From Tausonia pullulans (taxonomy: Eukaryota; Basidiomycota; Tremellomycetes; Cystofilobasidiales; Mrakiaceae), in the NCBI GenBank assembly GCA_951802195.1, contig OX637631.1, positions 992,001 to 1,056,000 on the forward strand: a DNA stretch of 64,000 nt, in the 5' to 3' direction. The number at the start of each line of letters is the position of its first letter. Positions within the stretch are counted from its first letter, which is position 1. This document shows positions 55,699-64,000 of this stretch, one piece after another. The notes beneath the pieces were generated by a model, which saw nothing but the letters and a program-made list of their open reading frames with translations, searched no databases and was not told where the DNA came from. The translations under genes and the position numbers were made by a program.

Positions 55699-56376
55699 TT
55701 TTTTTTTGTATTTAAGTCATGAGTTATACTTAGAGGACGAGGTAACCCTATGAGAGGTAGCGATTTGTAGCTAGATAGACGGTGAGCGAAAATGAAAGAA
55801 GAGGTTGAAGGAAAGCAAAAGATGGGTATGGACATAGGCCAATTAGAAAAGGTAAGATATTAAGTTGACCAGCTACATCAAGCGGTGGCTATGATCTATG
55901 GTCTAACCATACTTCCCCACCCCTGACCTGCTTGTCACCCAGGATCGACGGCGGCACCGGCAGCAGTATCAGCTATCTGGCCACTGCGAGCCATCCACCT
56001 CGTGGTTGACTGCCAGTATATCTGCCGGATGGTAGACGCGATCTTGTGGATCTCCTCATCCATGACAGTGTCGAGGGCTGCGATCTTGCTGTACCTCCAC
56101 CTCCGGACGAAACGCCATGTCCGGGCTACAAAGATGCAGTGGAAGAGGAAGATCCCTCTCGGCGGCGACGGTGTCGGGCAGACAAGGATCTGGAGGGAGG
56201 GAGGATGGGAGGGGAGTGAAGGAGAGGCACGTGCAGCAGTAGCAGTAGACCAGATAGCGCGCACGACGGGACACGGCTCGCCGAAGAGGTGGAAGGACTC
56301 AACGAGGGCCGTCAGGCACAGCGCACATCGCTTGGACCTGTTGTGCGGCGTAGCGGTTCCGTTGGCAAGGAATGCC
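55699..56376 (-). mobile_element. 5'-truncated LINE copy with ORF2 C-terminal fragment
   Basis: A nine-T run at 55699-55707 marks the poly-A tail. The following about 670 bp matches the LINE 3' end at 3866-4550 on the plus strand. The ORF2 remnant on the minus strand (about 56376-55935, stop at 55935) includes FLFHCIFVARTWRFVRRWRY. The copy stops at AATGCC (56376), exactly where the tail of the next copy begins. It is older than or independent of the copy at 3866, from which it differs at about one residue in seven. Confidence 0.88.
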
Positions 56377-56478
56377 TTTTTTTTTTTTTTTTGTATTTAA
56401 GTCATGAGTTATACGTGGAGAACGAGGTAACCCTATGAGAGATAGCGAGTTGTAGCTAGATAGAGGGAGAGCGGACAT
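56377..56478 (-). mobile_element. Very short LINE 3' end with a 16-A tail
   Basis: A 16-T run at 56377-56392 followed by about 86 bp matching the LINE 3' tail (GTATTTAAGTCATGAG onward). Homology fades near 56478. It is a strongly 5'-truncated insertion abutting the 5' end of the previous copy. The long pure tail suggests it is the younger of the two. Confidence 0.85.
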
Positions 56479-56521
56479 GACCGAGCGCGAGAACGTCGGG
56501 CGAGGCGCCGTGGGAAGAGGG

Positions 56522-56830
56522 TTGGCCGAACCACCGGGGATGGTTGGCCGGACGGCGTGATGGGCGCCGTGAGAGGGGGGGGGGTTGGTCGAACCACCGG
56601 GATGGTGGTTGGCCGGAAGGGGGGTTGGTCGAACCACTGGGGATGGTTGGCCGGACGGCGTGATGGGCGCCGTGAGAGGGGGGGGGGGTTGGTCGAACCA
56701 CCGGGATGGTGGTTGGCCGGAAGGGGGGTTGGTCGAACCACTGGGGATGGTTGGCCGGACGGCGTGATGGGCGCCGTGAGAGGGGGGGGGGGGTTGGTCG
56801 AACCACCGGGATGGTGGTTGCCTTCTCGAT
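56522..56830 (+). repeat. 104-bp minisatellite, about three units
   Basis: Nearly identical units begin at about 56583, 56687 and 56792 (periods 104 and 105), with a diverged partial unit before them. Each unit carries two GGTTGGTCGAACCAC cores and ends in a G-run of 10, 11 or 12. The changing G-run length accounts for most of the difference. The minus-strand ORFs through it are Pro-rich artefacts of the repeat. Confidence 0.9.
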
Positions 56831-56890
56831 GATTTTCCGGACAGGCAGGTCAGGACCAAGCACCATAGTAAGGAACGTTTACTCCTGCTT

Positions 56891-57038
56891 GTCTGGATGG
56901 TGTAGCGGTATCACGCCATGTTAGGGTACTTGATCGACGACTGCGGGTAATCAGGTCGATCTTGATCGATTCGGGTCATCCACAGCCAGTCAGACGTGCG
57001 CTTCATGGAGGTCCTCGGTTCAATCCCGGGTTCGGACC
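56891..57038 (+). tRNA. tRNA-Pro (anticodon AGG) with a 76-nt intron
   Basis: The acceptor GTCTGGA (56891-56897) pairs with TTCGGAC (57031-57037, two G-T pairs); the discriminator is C57038. The D arm begins GTGT; the anticodon stem CCATG (56916-56920) pairs with CATGG (57004-57008); the T arm is CTCGG-TTCAATC-CCGGG (57014-57030). The anticodon AGG is at 56923-56925, followed by G37 as usual in tRNA-Pro. The intron 56927-57002 sits at the canonical site after position 37. A T6 run at 57040-57045 is a good Pol III terminator. Confidence 0.9.
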
Positions 57039-58612
57039 CTTTTTTCTCTGGGCTGAGAAAATTTATTCGGCATGGCTCCCTTCTCCTGCAAGCTGCAAGA
57101 TGTCGGTTGTAAGGGTCCACAAGCCATCGACTGGATCCGTGTTGATATGAAGTCCCTGCTAGAGCGGCACGGCTCGCTCCTAAACAAGCCAAGAACCTGT
57201 CCATCCATGCGCCATCGCATCTGCCTTAATCCTTCTCCGCGGCCAATCTCGGGCCAAACCTCGCGATCGCAAGGTAAGCAACGTCGTGGGCAGAAGAAGG
57301 GTGATCCATGCTCTGTGGCGCACGTTCGCTCACCGACAGCACCACCTCTTCTATTGCTTTTTGCTGACTGCCCTTCGCCTCTCAAGCACACTCCTTGTCA
57401 CGCTCACCTCTATCCCTCCTTTGTGTGGAATCCACGAGAGGAGAGCGTGGGCGCTGGCAATTGCGAGCATTCAACGTTCGAGGCTCTCCTCAGTCTTCAG
57501 GTTACACTACGCGCCAGCGCCACACTGCCGCGCAGTCAGCCGTGTACTCCCTGCCTGCGACCTCTTCAGCAAAGAAGGTCGGTCTATACGAAGAGATACC
57601 GAGCATAATCGCTCTTCGTCTGGCAAACACAAGTCGGTGGGATCGCTTGGTCGAACCGGCCAACCTAAAAGCTGAAGCTGGAGGGACGACACCCACCGGC
57701 AGCTGTCCAACTTAGTGCTGTCCCATTGATCCCACGCTTTGACCGTCCTCGCCGGATCCGACGGCCATGTAGAAGCGGCCAGAGCTGCCCAAGGGGACAA
57801 GGCGTGAAGCTGAGGGGCCATGGGGTGCATGTCTTCTTCTGGCTTCTAGACTCAGCGGCGGCTGCTTTGACCTTGCTCAATCCCCTCTCGCCGTAGTGGC
57901 GTTTTCGCGTTTGTCCTGCTCCCTTCATCCGAGCGACATCTCGCTTCCTCATTTCTATCATCTGCCTGCTATGCACTGTTCACAGTTCTCCCTGGCCATC
58001 CTTCTCCCCTTCCTCTTAGCCCCGGCTTCGGCCGTTCCAATAGCCTTCTAATGCTCTACTGACCCAGCACAGAGGATGCCGGCTTCGTTGTAACCTCAAG
58101 TCACAAGTCACGAGCGAGTATCCTTATCCTCAGGATGACAAAAGTTGAATAGTCACGGAAGACTATCGATGTCATCGCCCCTGAGAAACCATGCCGACGA
58201 TCGTTCATCATGGGCGCGTAGTGCCTGGACGTGAGGTGACAGCGTGACCCTGGCAATGCCGTCAACCTCATCTCGATTCACTTTCGCTTTTCCATGGGTA
58301 TTTCATGGTAGTTCTTCAAGGAATGAGATGAAAATTACCAGCGAACGTGAGCAATCCAACCAGCACATGGGTACTCAAAGATCCTGATACTTCTCCGCCA
58401 TGAATGTTGTTGCATGGGTTCCGGGACTGGGACGTGTCCGGTGCAAACGAGCCTTCTATCCAGGGGCAAAATGAGGGTTCCCACGGTTCCTTGACGGTCA
58501 TCCATCGCACCGGCGCTTATCACTCTCCTGATTGTGGCTTGCAGAAAAGGGCTCGTGTCTTTTTCGCCAGAATTATATGGGACATGAAAAAGCATAGACA
58601 CCACTACCAGCT
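57039..58612. other. Long intergenic region
   Basis: About 1.57 kb without a supported gene. ORFs of 100-178 codons occur on both strands over 57072-57976 but have no domains and no splice context. It may hold decayed sequence that I cannot identify. Confidence 0.35.
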
Positions 58613-59671
58613 CTAGAAATATCCTTCACACAAGTCCATCACCTCCCTCACGCTTTTTGCCGACCTGGCCAACGCCGCCTGCTCATGATCCTCCAGTGCA
58701 AACGGCAAAGTCGACACAATGCCCTTGCGACCGAGGACGGCGGGTATGCTAAGGCAGCACTGGAGGTCCTCCTGCCAATGGCTAACGGGCAGGACATGGC
58801 GTTGATCGAAGATGATGCTCTCGCACATCATAGTGGTGGCTGCTGCGACGCCGAACGAGGTGAACCCCTTGGCGGTGATGATGGATGCAGCCTTGTCGCG
58901 GGTGGTGTCGGCGAGAGAGGCGAGCTCGGAGGCGGAGAGGGGTAGTATGCGGGAGAGGGGTTGGCCGCAAACGGTGGTAGCAGACCAAGCAACCTGGAAG
59001 AGGAAGGGGCAAGTTAGGGAAGGCCAAGCGTAGGGAGGCGACTATTGCTTACACATTGGGAGTCTCCATGCTCGCCGATGATAGTGGCTTGAACGGAGCT
59101 GTCTGCGATCTGTGATCGAGGCGAGTTAGGTGGATGTTGGCGACACCGTTACGAACGAGGTACACAGCCACGACGCTCACGACAAACCCACCTTCAACTT
59201 GTCTGCCAACGCCCTTGTCAACCTGACTGAATCCAGCAGAGTGCCTGACCCCAATACCTGCTCCTGCGGCAGCCCAGACATCTTCTGTGCCATGGCCGTC
59301 AACACATCCACCGGGTTGGCGACCAGCAACAACACGGCGTCCTGACGCAGCGGCCTCATCCCATCCAGAACCGACTTGAGGACATTGAAGTTGCGATCGA
59401 TGAGGTCAAGCCGCGTGTCTCCCGGTCGCTGCTTCGCACCAGCAGTGATGATGGTAATCTCGGCAGCGCGTGCGTCCTCAAGGGTACCTTGGCGCACGCG
59501 GACGTTGGCGAGGAAGGTGCCGTCCGAGAGGTCTTGTACCTGTGCGCGGCAGAGCGTAGTGTCGATGTCGACGAGGATGAGGTCTCCGACGACTCGGCGA
59601 AGGAGGAGGGTGTGGGCGATGGTTGATCCGACGGACCCTGCACCAATGATGGCTATAGTGTGTGCGGACAT
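58613..59671 (-). CDS. L-lactate dehydrogenase family enzyme
   Basis: Three exons: 59192-59671, 59053-59109 and 58613-58993. They give a protein of about 305 residues, normal for the LDH/MDH family. It begins MSAHTIAIIGAGSVGSTIAH (Rossmann GxGxxG), then LILVDID, TAGAKQRPGDTRLDLIDRN, LLVANPVDVLT, LGSGTLLDSVRLTRAL and ATIIGEHGDSQCVAWS (catalytic His). Gln in the KQRPG position (residue 102 in LDH numbering) is the lactate-type residue; malate dehydrogenases have Arg there. So NADH-dependent reduction of pyruvate to L-lactate is the best call. Lactate dehydrogenases of this type are patchy in fungi, so transfer is possible but unproven. An in-frame ATG at 59698 would add nine residues. Confidence 0.85.
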
Positions 59672-60187
59672 GATGGCATGGATGATGTTGGAGAACACTA
59701 GGTCGTTATCAGGCTGATTGGATGCCAGTTAATTGTATGTCACGCGGCCAAGTCAAAGCGGAAGCATTTACGTTAGATTGGATGCCGCAAGGCGATTCAA
59801 GTTCATATCGTACACGTCATCGAACAGAGCAAACCAAGCAGCTAACAAAGCATCTATCAGAAGGTAGAAAACGGAGACGCTCTGCTAGTTGGGTCTGCAA
59901 CGAAACCATTTTCTTGCTGCGTTCCCCAATACATTGACACAGCAAGGAGGGATGACAGAGGAAGGTGATGGACAGGATTGACGGGTCGTGACAGACCTTC
60001 TAGCCGAATCATTGCCAGAGCTGCACCGACAGCCGAGGCGTTAGAGTTAGGGTTAGAGTGCACAAGCCTCTCGACCTCCCGCCGACCCTCGCCACCAGCC
60101 AGCTTGCAGTCCAGGTCGCTCTACTTCCCTCTATATCCGACTGTTGACCAACCTTTCTCCTCCCTTTACGCCATTTCCCGGGGCGGA
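59672..60187. promoter_or_regulatory. Intergenic region, divergent
   Basis: Between the LDH gene (minus) and a small plus-strand ORF. It includes a short telomere-like string, TTAGAGTTAGGGTTAGAG, at about 60041-60058. Otherwise nothing clear. Confidence 0.4.
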
Positions 60188-60475
60188 ATGCCTTCGCTTG
60201 TCACTCCTCCCCGACCATGCTTCCACCACTCCCCGCCCACCGGTGCCGCGCCTGTCGCTCTGCCCCCTGCCCCTTACGCAAAGCCGGACCGACGGCGGCA
60301 TACACTCCTCCCGTCGGTCTTTGCTCCGGCCCCCAGCCAAGCTTGGTTCTCTGGTTCCACGCCGCCAGAACCGCAGCAGCAGCAGCGTCGCGGAACCACA
60401 GCCTTTTCCGGCAAGACCGTTGAACCGCGAGCAATGGCAGTCGTCGACAGCAGCAGCCCGGCAGCAGTGCTCTGA
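60188..60475 (+). CDS. Small hypothetical protein, Pro/Gln-rich
   Basis: A 95-residue single-exon ORF starting MPSLVTPPRPCFHHSPPTG and including LLPSVFAPAPSQAW and a short poly-Gln run. The composition looks protein-like and typical of low-complexity fungal proteins. No domain, no homologue recalled. It may be real or chance. Confidence 0.35.
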   Translation: MPSLVTPPRPCFHHSPPTGAAPVALPPAPYAKPDRRRHTLLPSVFAPAPSQAWFSGSTPPEPQQQQRRGTTAFSGKTVEPRAMAVVDSSSPAAVL

Positions 60476-61369
60476 GATCTCGAGGTCGCGATTTACGGGG
60501 ACCATGCCGCTCGGGCGAAGTCTCACCAGAAGCTTTATAAGAGTTTTTTTTTCCCCTTTATATCTACATATGCACCCTGTTCGCTATGTAGGATGCTCTT
60601 CTCTTCGTACGAAAGCCCCATCCCTTGTCTGTCCGTCCTCTCTGTGCTTATTTGTTTACGTACACCCTTGTAGCCATGATCTCTGTCCCGCCCGCTTCTC
60701 ATGTATCTATTGAACCTAAGCAATACATATCACAAGAAAGAGCTACGAATGCGTCAACAAATAAAAAGGAAACAGCAAAAGAGACCAGACGCAGAATCTA
60801 CTGGAGAAAGAGCGAGAAACAGGCAAGCGCATAAGAGGGAACCTCTCCAGACAACACTTCCGCCCCTACGAACATGTTCTAAACTTGTTGTGCCTAAGCC
60901 CTGGTCGCGGGGTAGGTCGCTGTAGCTCGGTCGTCGCTCATCGCACGATTGTACTCGAGGAGGAGAAGCAGCATCTGTGTGTAGGGGAGAGGAGGCCCGG
61001 GGAAGATTCGTGAACACATTCTAGTCAGGCGCGGGGAAGAGCAGGGGACAGAAGGAAAAGGTAAAGCGACTCACGTAGCCCTGAATGTCCTCCCACTTCC
61101 ATCGTTCGAAAGCAGACTGCCGGCCGTTGGTACCGATCTTTCGGCGAGATCCGGACTTCCAGACAAATAAGGCTCGCCCATGCCGACAAAGAAGGCCATC
61201 ACATGGTCTTGAGAGGCTGAATTTTGAGCGAAAGAGCGAAGGAGAGGAGCGAGAAGGACGTCAGGGGGTGGACAAAAAAGAGATCGGAGTAGTCAACCTG
61301 GATCGGGACATATACCGTCTATTTCAGAATGACGCTGAGGAAGGCGAGCGGTGTTGGAATTGGCCCAAG
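60476..61369 (-). other. Possible minus-strand exons of an unknown gene
   Basis: Reading the minus strand, an AAAATTCAG acceptor near 61225 opens a block that could encode either HVMAFFVGMGEPYLSGSPDL or, in another frame, FVWKSGSRRKIGTNGRQS with ERWKWEDIQGY, the latter continuing past a GTGAGT intron (about 61077-61022) into NVFTNLPRASS. The two frames compete and neither ends in a recognisable domain. I give the region, not a gene model. The plus-strand ORF at 61085-61417 is a third, weaker option. Confidence 0.25.
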
Positions 61370-61790
61370 GGTCAAGGGCAAAGGAGGATGGGTGAGGAGG
61401 GGAGCGTTGGTGACTGAGTGGACTGAGAGTTGAAGCGGGTGATGGAATGAAAATTACAGGGGGTAGAGGAGACGCAGGCTCGCTTCAAGGTCTTGGGCAG
61501 ATTGTCGGGTCCAAATGATAGTCAGGGTACAGTACAAATCTACGGTGAGCTGAGCGTTTTATGGACGAGGGTTAACACAAGGGAGGGGATGAGAAGGGTG
61601 AGAACGCAAAGAGTGTAGCGCAGATGACGAATAAAAAGAGAGGAAGGATTAATGACACAAGGAGCGTGAGCCAATGTGGCGGAAGAATGGTCAAAGATGG
61701 GGGATTGCAGAGCAAGCAAGTAGAAGGCTAAACCGGCACAGAGGCAGCCAGGCGCAAAACCAAGTTGTCAAGTTTGCGAGATCCTGAGAC
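61370..61790 (-). repeat. Dispersed repeat, copy 2 (inverted partner of 18718-19140)
   Basis: On the minus strand this stretch shows the same ordered landmarks as the copy at 18718-19140, including CTGACTATCATTTGGAC, AAGACCTTGAAGCGA and ACCCTTGGG. No homology was seen beyond the ends. It is noncoding as far as I can tell. Confidence 0.65.
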
Positions 61791-62119
61791 GTCGACGAGT
61801 TCGTGACTTTGTAGGTCGAATCAATGCCTTTGAGATTTGCTAGCCAACCTCTCGCTTAGTAATTCTTCCGACCGTAGCACCACCTCCGCTTAAAACATAT
61901 CACCCACCCCTCGTCTGCAGAACGCACTTGTTCCACAACCACGTCGCATCCCGACCCAAAGAAGATCAACTGGATTCCTGTTCGAGAGGGACGCCTTATG
62001 AACTTCACTTCCACCAACGCCAGCACTCCTGCTTGAACCTCCTCTGGTCGACCCTCGTCGCTTGGTCCCAGTAAGAGTGAGGCGGTGACAGGAGAACTCA
62101 CAGTTTCAGCCGTCACCCG
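61791..62119. other. 3' flank of the serine dehydratase gene
   Basis: About 330 bp with no supported coding exon. Confidence 0.35.
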
Positions 62120-63332
62120 TCAAATCAGAGCACCGTCTACGAAGATCTGCCCCGACCCGACCCCGTACACTTGCTCGAACTCATCGACGTCCTCGGCGCT
62201 CACTCTGCTGCCCCCGCACGCGATGATTACAACATTCATACGCCGTTGCGCCTGGCCTAAGAAGAGCTTTGTACGCGCGATAAGGTCGAGAATGGCCGGC
62301 TGGTATGCCGGAATCAAGGCCGCGCCGCAACCGAGTTCGATGAGGGTATCGTCCAGCGAGTCTCGTCGGTACTGCCACGAGGCCGCTCCCGCGTAGGCAT
62401 CCGGAGCGCGAACAGCCGTCAGGAAGGGACTTGTCTTCCCCGTCGCGCCCTTCGACGCCCCCTGAATCGAGCCTGTTGCGCCGTATGCGCGAGCGTCCTG
62501 AACCGCACTGGGAGAACACGCCTTTGCCGCAAGGCTCATCGCCTTTGAATGAGCGTCTTCGAGCGTGACGAACTGATCCTCCGTCTCGAGGCTGCGGGCG
62601 AATGAGTCGGCGCCGACGGTGCACATTCCAAGGACGTGAGTGGGGGTCGACTTCGTCCGCGCCGCCCAATCAGTGAGACCTAGCATGAGTCCTCGGATGA
62701 GGCCACCGCCACCCACCGAGCAGCAGAGGACGTCCGGCGAGGAAGCGTCGTCGAGACCGGCGTCGCGGACAGTATCGGGGAACTGGGACATGATCTCCTC
62801 GACAAGACTCGAGTGTCCACGCACGACGTCGTCGCCCTCGAACGGGTGAATATAGACCGCGATGGGTTCCGTCGCGACTAGTGCGGAGGCAGCGGCGTTG
62901 CAGGCTTCCCAACCTCCCGCTGTTGGCCGAACGTCCGCTCCGAGACCTTTCAGGCGCTCGATGATGGATAGCTCCGTCGTAAGGTGCACGAACACCGTCG
63001 CCTTAACCTTCAAGCGACTCGCAGCTGCGGCAGCTGCGAGCCCTGCGTTGCCGCCTGTCCGATACCACAAATGAGAGGTTTCGTCAGTCACACACCCTCA
63101 GTCACACCCCGGACCTTGGCGGCGTACCGGATGCACAGACGATATGCAGACCGTCACCGAGTCGCTTATGAGCCATCAAGCATGCTCGACCGATCCCCCG
63201 TATTTTGAACGAGCCGGACAGCTGCTGGGTCTCGAGCTTGAGGAAGACGTTGTGACCTGAACCAGAGAGGAATGGAGCGTAGACTAGAGGTGTACGGACG
63301 TGCAGCGGAACGGGAAAAGGGAGGACCGTCAT
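62120..63332 (-). CDS. PLP-dependent L-serine/L-threonine dehydratase
   Basis: Two exons, 63127-63332 and 62120-63054, split by a 72-nt intron. About 380 residues, near the family length. It begins MTVLPFPVPLHVRTPLVYAP. LKLETQQLSGSFKIRGI carries the PLP Lys, ASGGNAGLA is the phosphate loop split by the intron, and SVGGGGLIRGLMLGL is the Gly-rich PLP loop. A C-terminal VVIIACGGSRVSAED follows. This is the Cha1-type catabolic enzyme that turns serine into pyruvate and ammonia (threonine into 2-oxobutyrate). An upstream in-frame ATG at 63548 would add 72 residues, which I reject because the family starts close to the conserved TPL segment. The nearby LDH gene would use its pyruvate product, but this is only a neighbourhood. 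Confidence 0.88.
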
Positions 63333-63530
63333 CTTGCACGTAAATGTAAGTTGTGATGAAAGGATGAGCGGGAGACTAGTTGAGACGGTTAACGAGGTCC
63401 TGTCGATGACCGGGGGTATCCGCTGGCGATAAGCAGTGAGCTGATAAGGTTGTCTGAGGCAAGCACCGGTCAAATCCGCGAGATTCTGGCGACCCAGGAC
63501 CAAGCTGAGCCCACGCAAGGGCAGCATCCG

Positions 63531-64000
63531 ATGGATAGAGAACTCCAATCTATTCTATTCGCCTTCACGAAGGGTAGCAGACAGATTGAGGATGGCGCGC
63601 CTCCGAGCCGGAGCAACATCAGCAGCCCATCGGGCCCTCTTGAGTACTCCTCGGCAATTTCTTTACCTAAGCACGGCTTGACTATCTGGCTGCCTTCGTT
63701 GAGTCAGGCGCTTCCTCGGCGGTCTTTTAAGGTCGCACCCCTCGAAATTGAGAGGATGTCCCTCAACAGTCCTGCAAGTGGACATGCGTCGGCTACAGCT
63801 ATTCCCACAAAGTACTCGGTCCTCCGGTCGCGCCTGAACCACTTGCATCTTAACTGAATTCCATTCAGAATCACGAACTGAAAGAGATAGTTGAGATCCT
63901 CGACGGAAACCTCCGTCTTCTGAGCAAGGTGAGCACCATGTCTTCCGTCGAAACATCAGTGCGTGCAAGACATTCAGTGACGACCACTGGTCAATATATA
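63531..64000 (+). CDS. Possible 5' part of an unknown gene, cut by the window edge
   Basis: A clean exon at 63869-63928 is bounded by TAACTGA...TTCAG and GTGAGC and encodes NHELKEIVEILDGNLRLLSK, an amphipathic helix-like segment. The upstream exon may be the open frame from 63531 (MDRELQSILFAFTKG), joined by a donor near 63815, but several donors are possible. No domain is visible. The gene would continue to the right of the window. Confidence 0.3.

Noticed and set aside
56299-56866. Pro-rich ORFs of 102-186 codons on the minus strand
   Set aside because: They translate the 104-bp minisatellite in different frames and change with G-run length; no start context or domain.

Overview
This window looks like nuclear DNA of a basidiomycete fungus, probably a yeast or smut-like lineage. 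The genes are intron-dense, with many introns of about 50-90 nt, canonical GT-AG borders with an occasional GC-AG, and CTAAC/CTGAC-type branch sites. The gene complement is typically fungal: Tel1, Paf1, Bud20, Ssu1, a Ste20-type PAK kinase, a Zn2Cys6 factor and a peroxisomal acyl-CoA synthetase ending in SKL. Both tRNA genes carry an intron after position 37. No rRNA, CRISPR array or prokaryotic operon was seen.

Layout. 1-5355 is a LINE stack (minus strand) beside a tRNA-Arg(CCG). 5618-9708 holds an unknown gene and a vWA-domain gene (both minus). 10327-17703 holds a rhamnose-mutarotase-family enzyme, thymidylate kinase, an AT-hook protein and a sugar transporter built from micro-exons. 17704-24377 is gene-poor: one copy of a dispersed inverted repeat, a doubtful small gene, the SSU1-like sulfite transporter and a decayed catalase fragment. 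24378-43614 is the housekeeping core: PAF1, the PAK kinase, an 11-kb TEL1/ATM gene and, divergent from it, BUD20. 44077-55156 holds an acidic unknown protein, a Dal81-like Zn2Cys6 factor and a Pcs60-like acyl-CoA synthetase. 55699-57038 is a second LINE stack, a 104-bp minisatellite and a tRNA-Pro(AGG). 58613-63332 holds a lactate-dehydrogenase-family enzyme, a small ORF, the second copy of the inverted repeat and a serine/threonine dehydratase. A possible gene runs off the right end.

The most interesting signal is the paired LINE/tRNA arrangement. At both tRNA genes, LINE copies of one family lie upstream of the tRNA on the opposite strand, and the poly-A tail of one copy abuts the 5' end of the next. 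This is what repeated insertion at a fixed place near a tRNA gene would leave, and the full-size copy has an open ORF1/ORF2 pair joined by a TAATG stop-start. A second theme is unusual introns: an in-frame (CT)n intron of 237 nt in TEL1, poly-C tracts in SSU1 and PAK introns, and coding exons as short as 3, 12, 19 and 24 nt.
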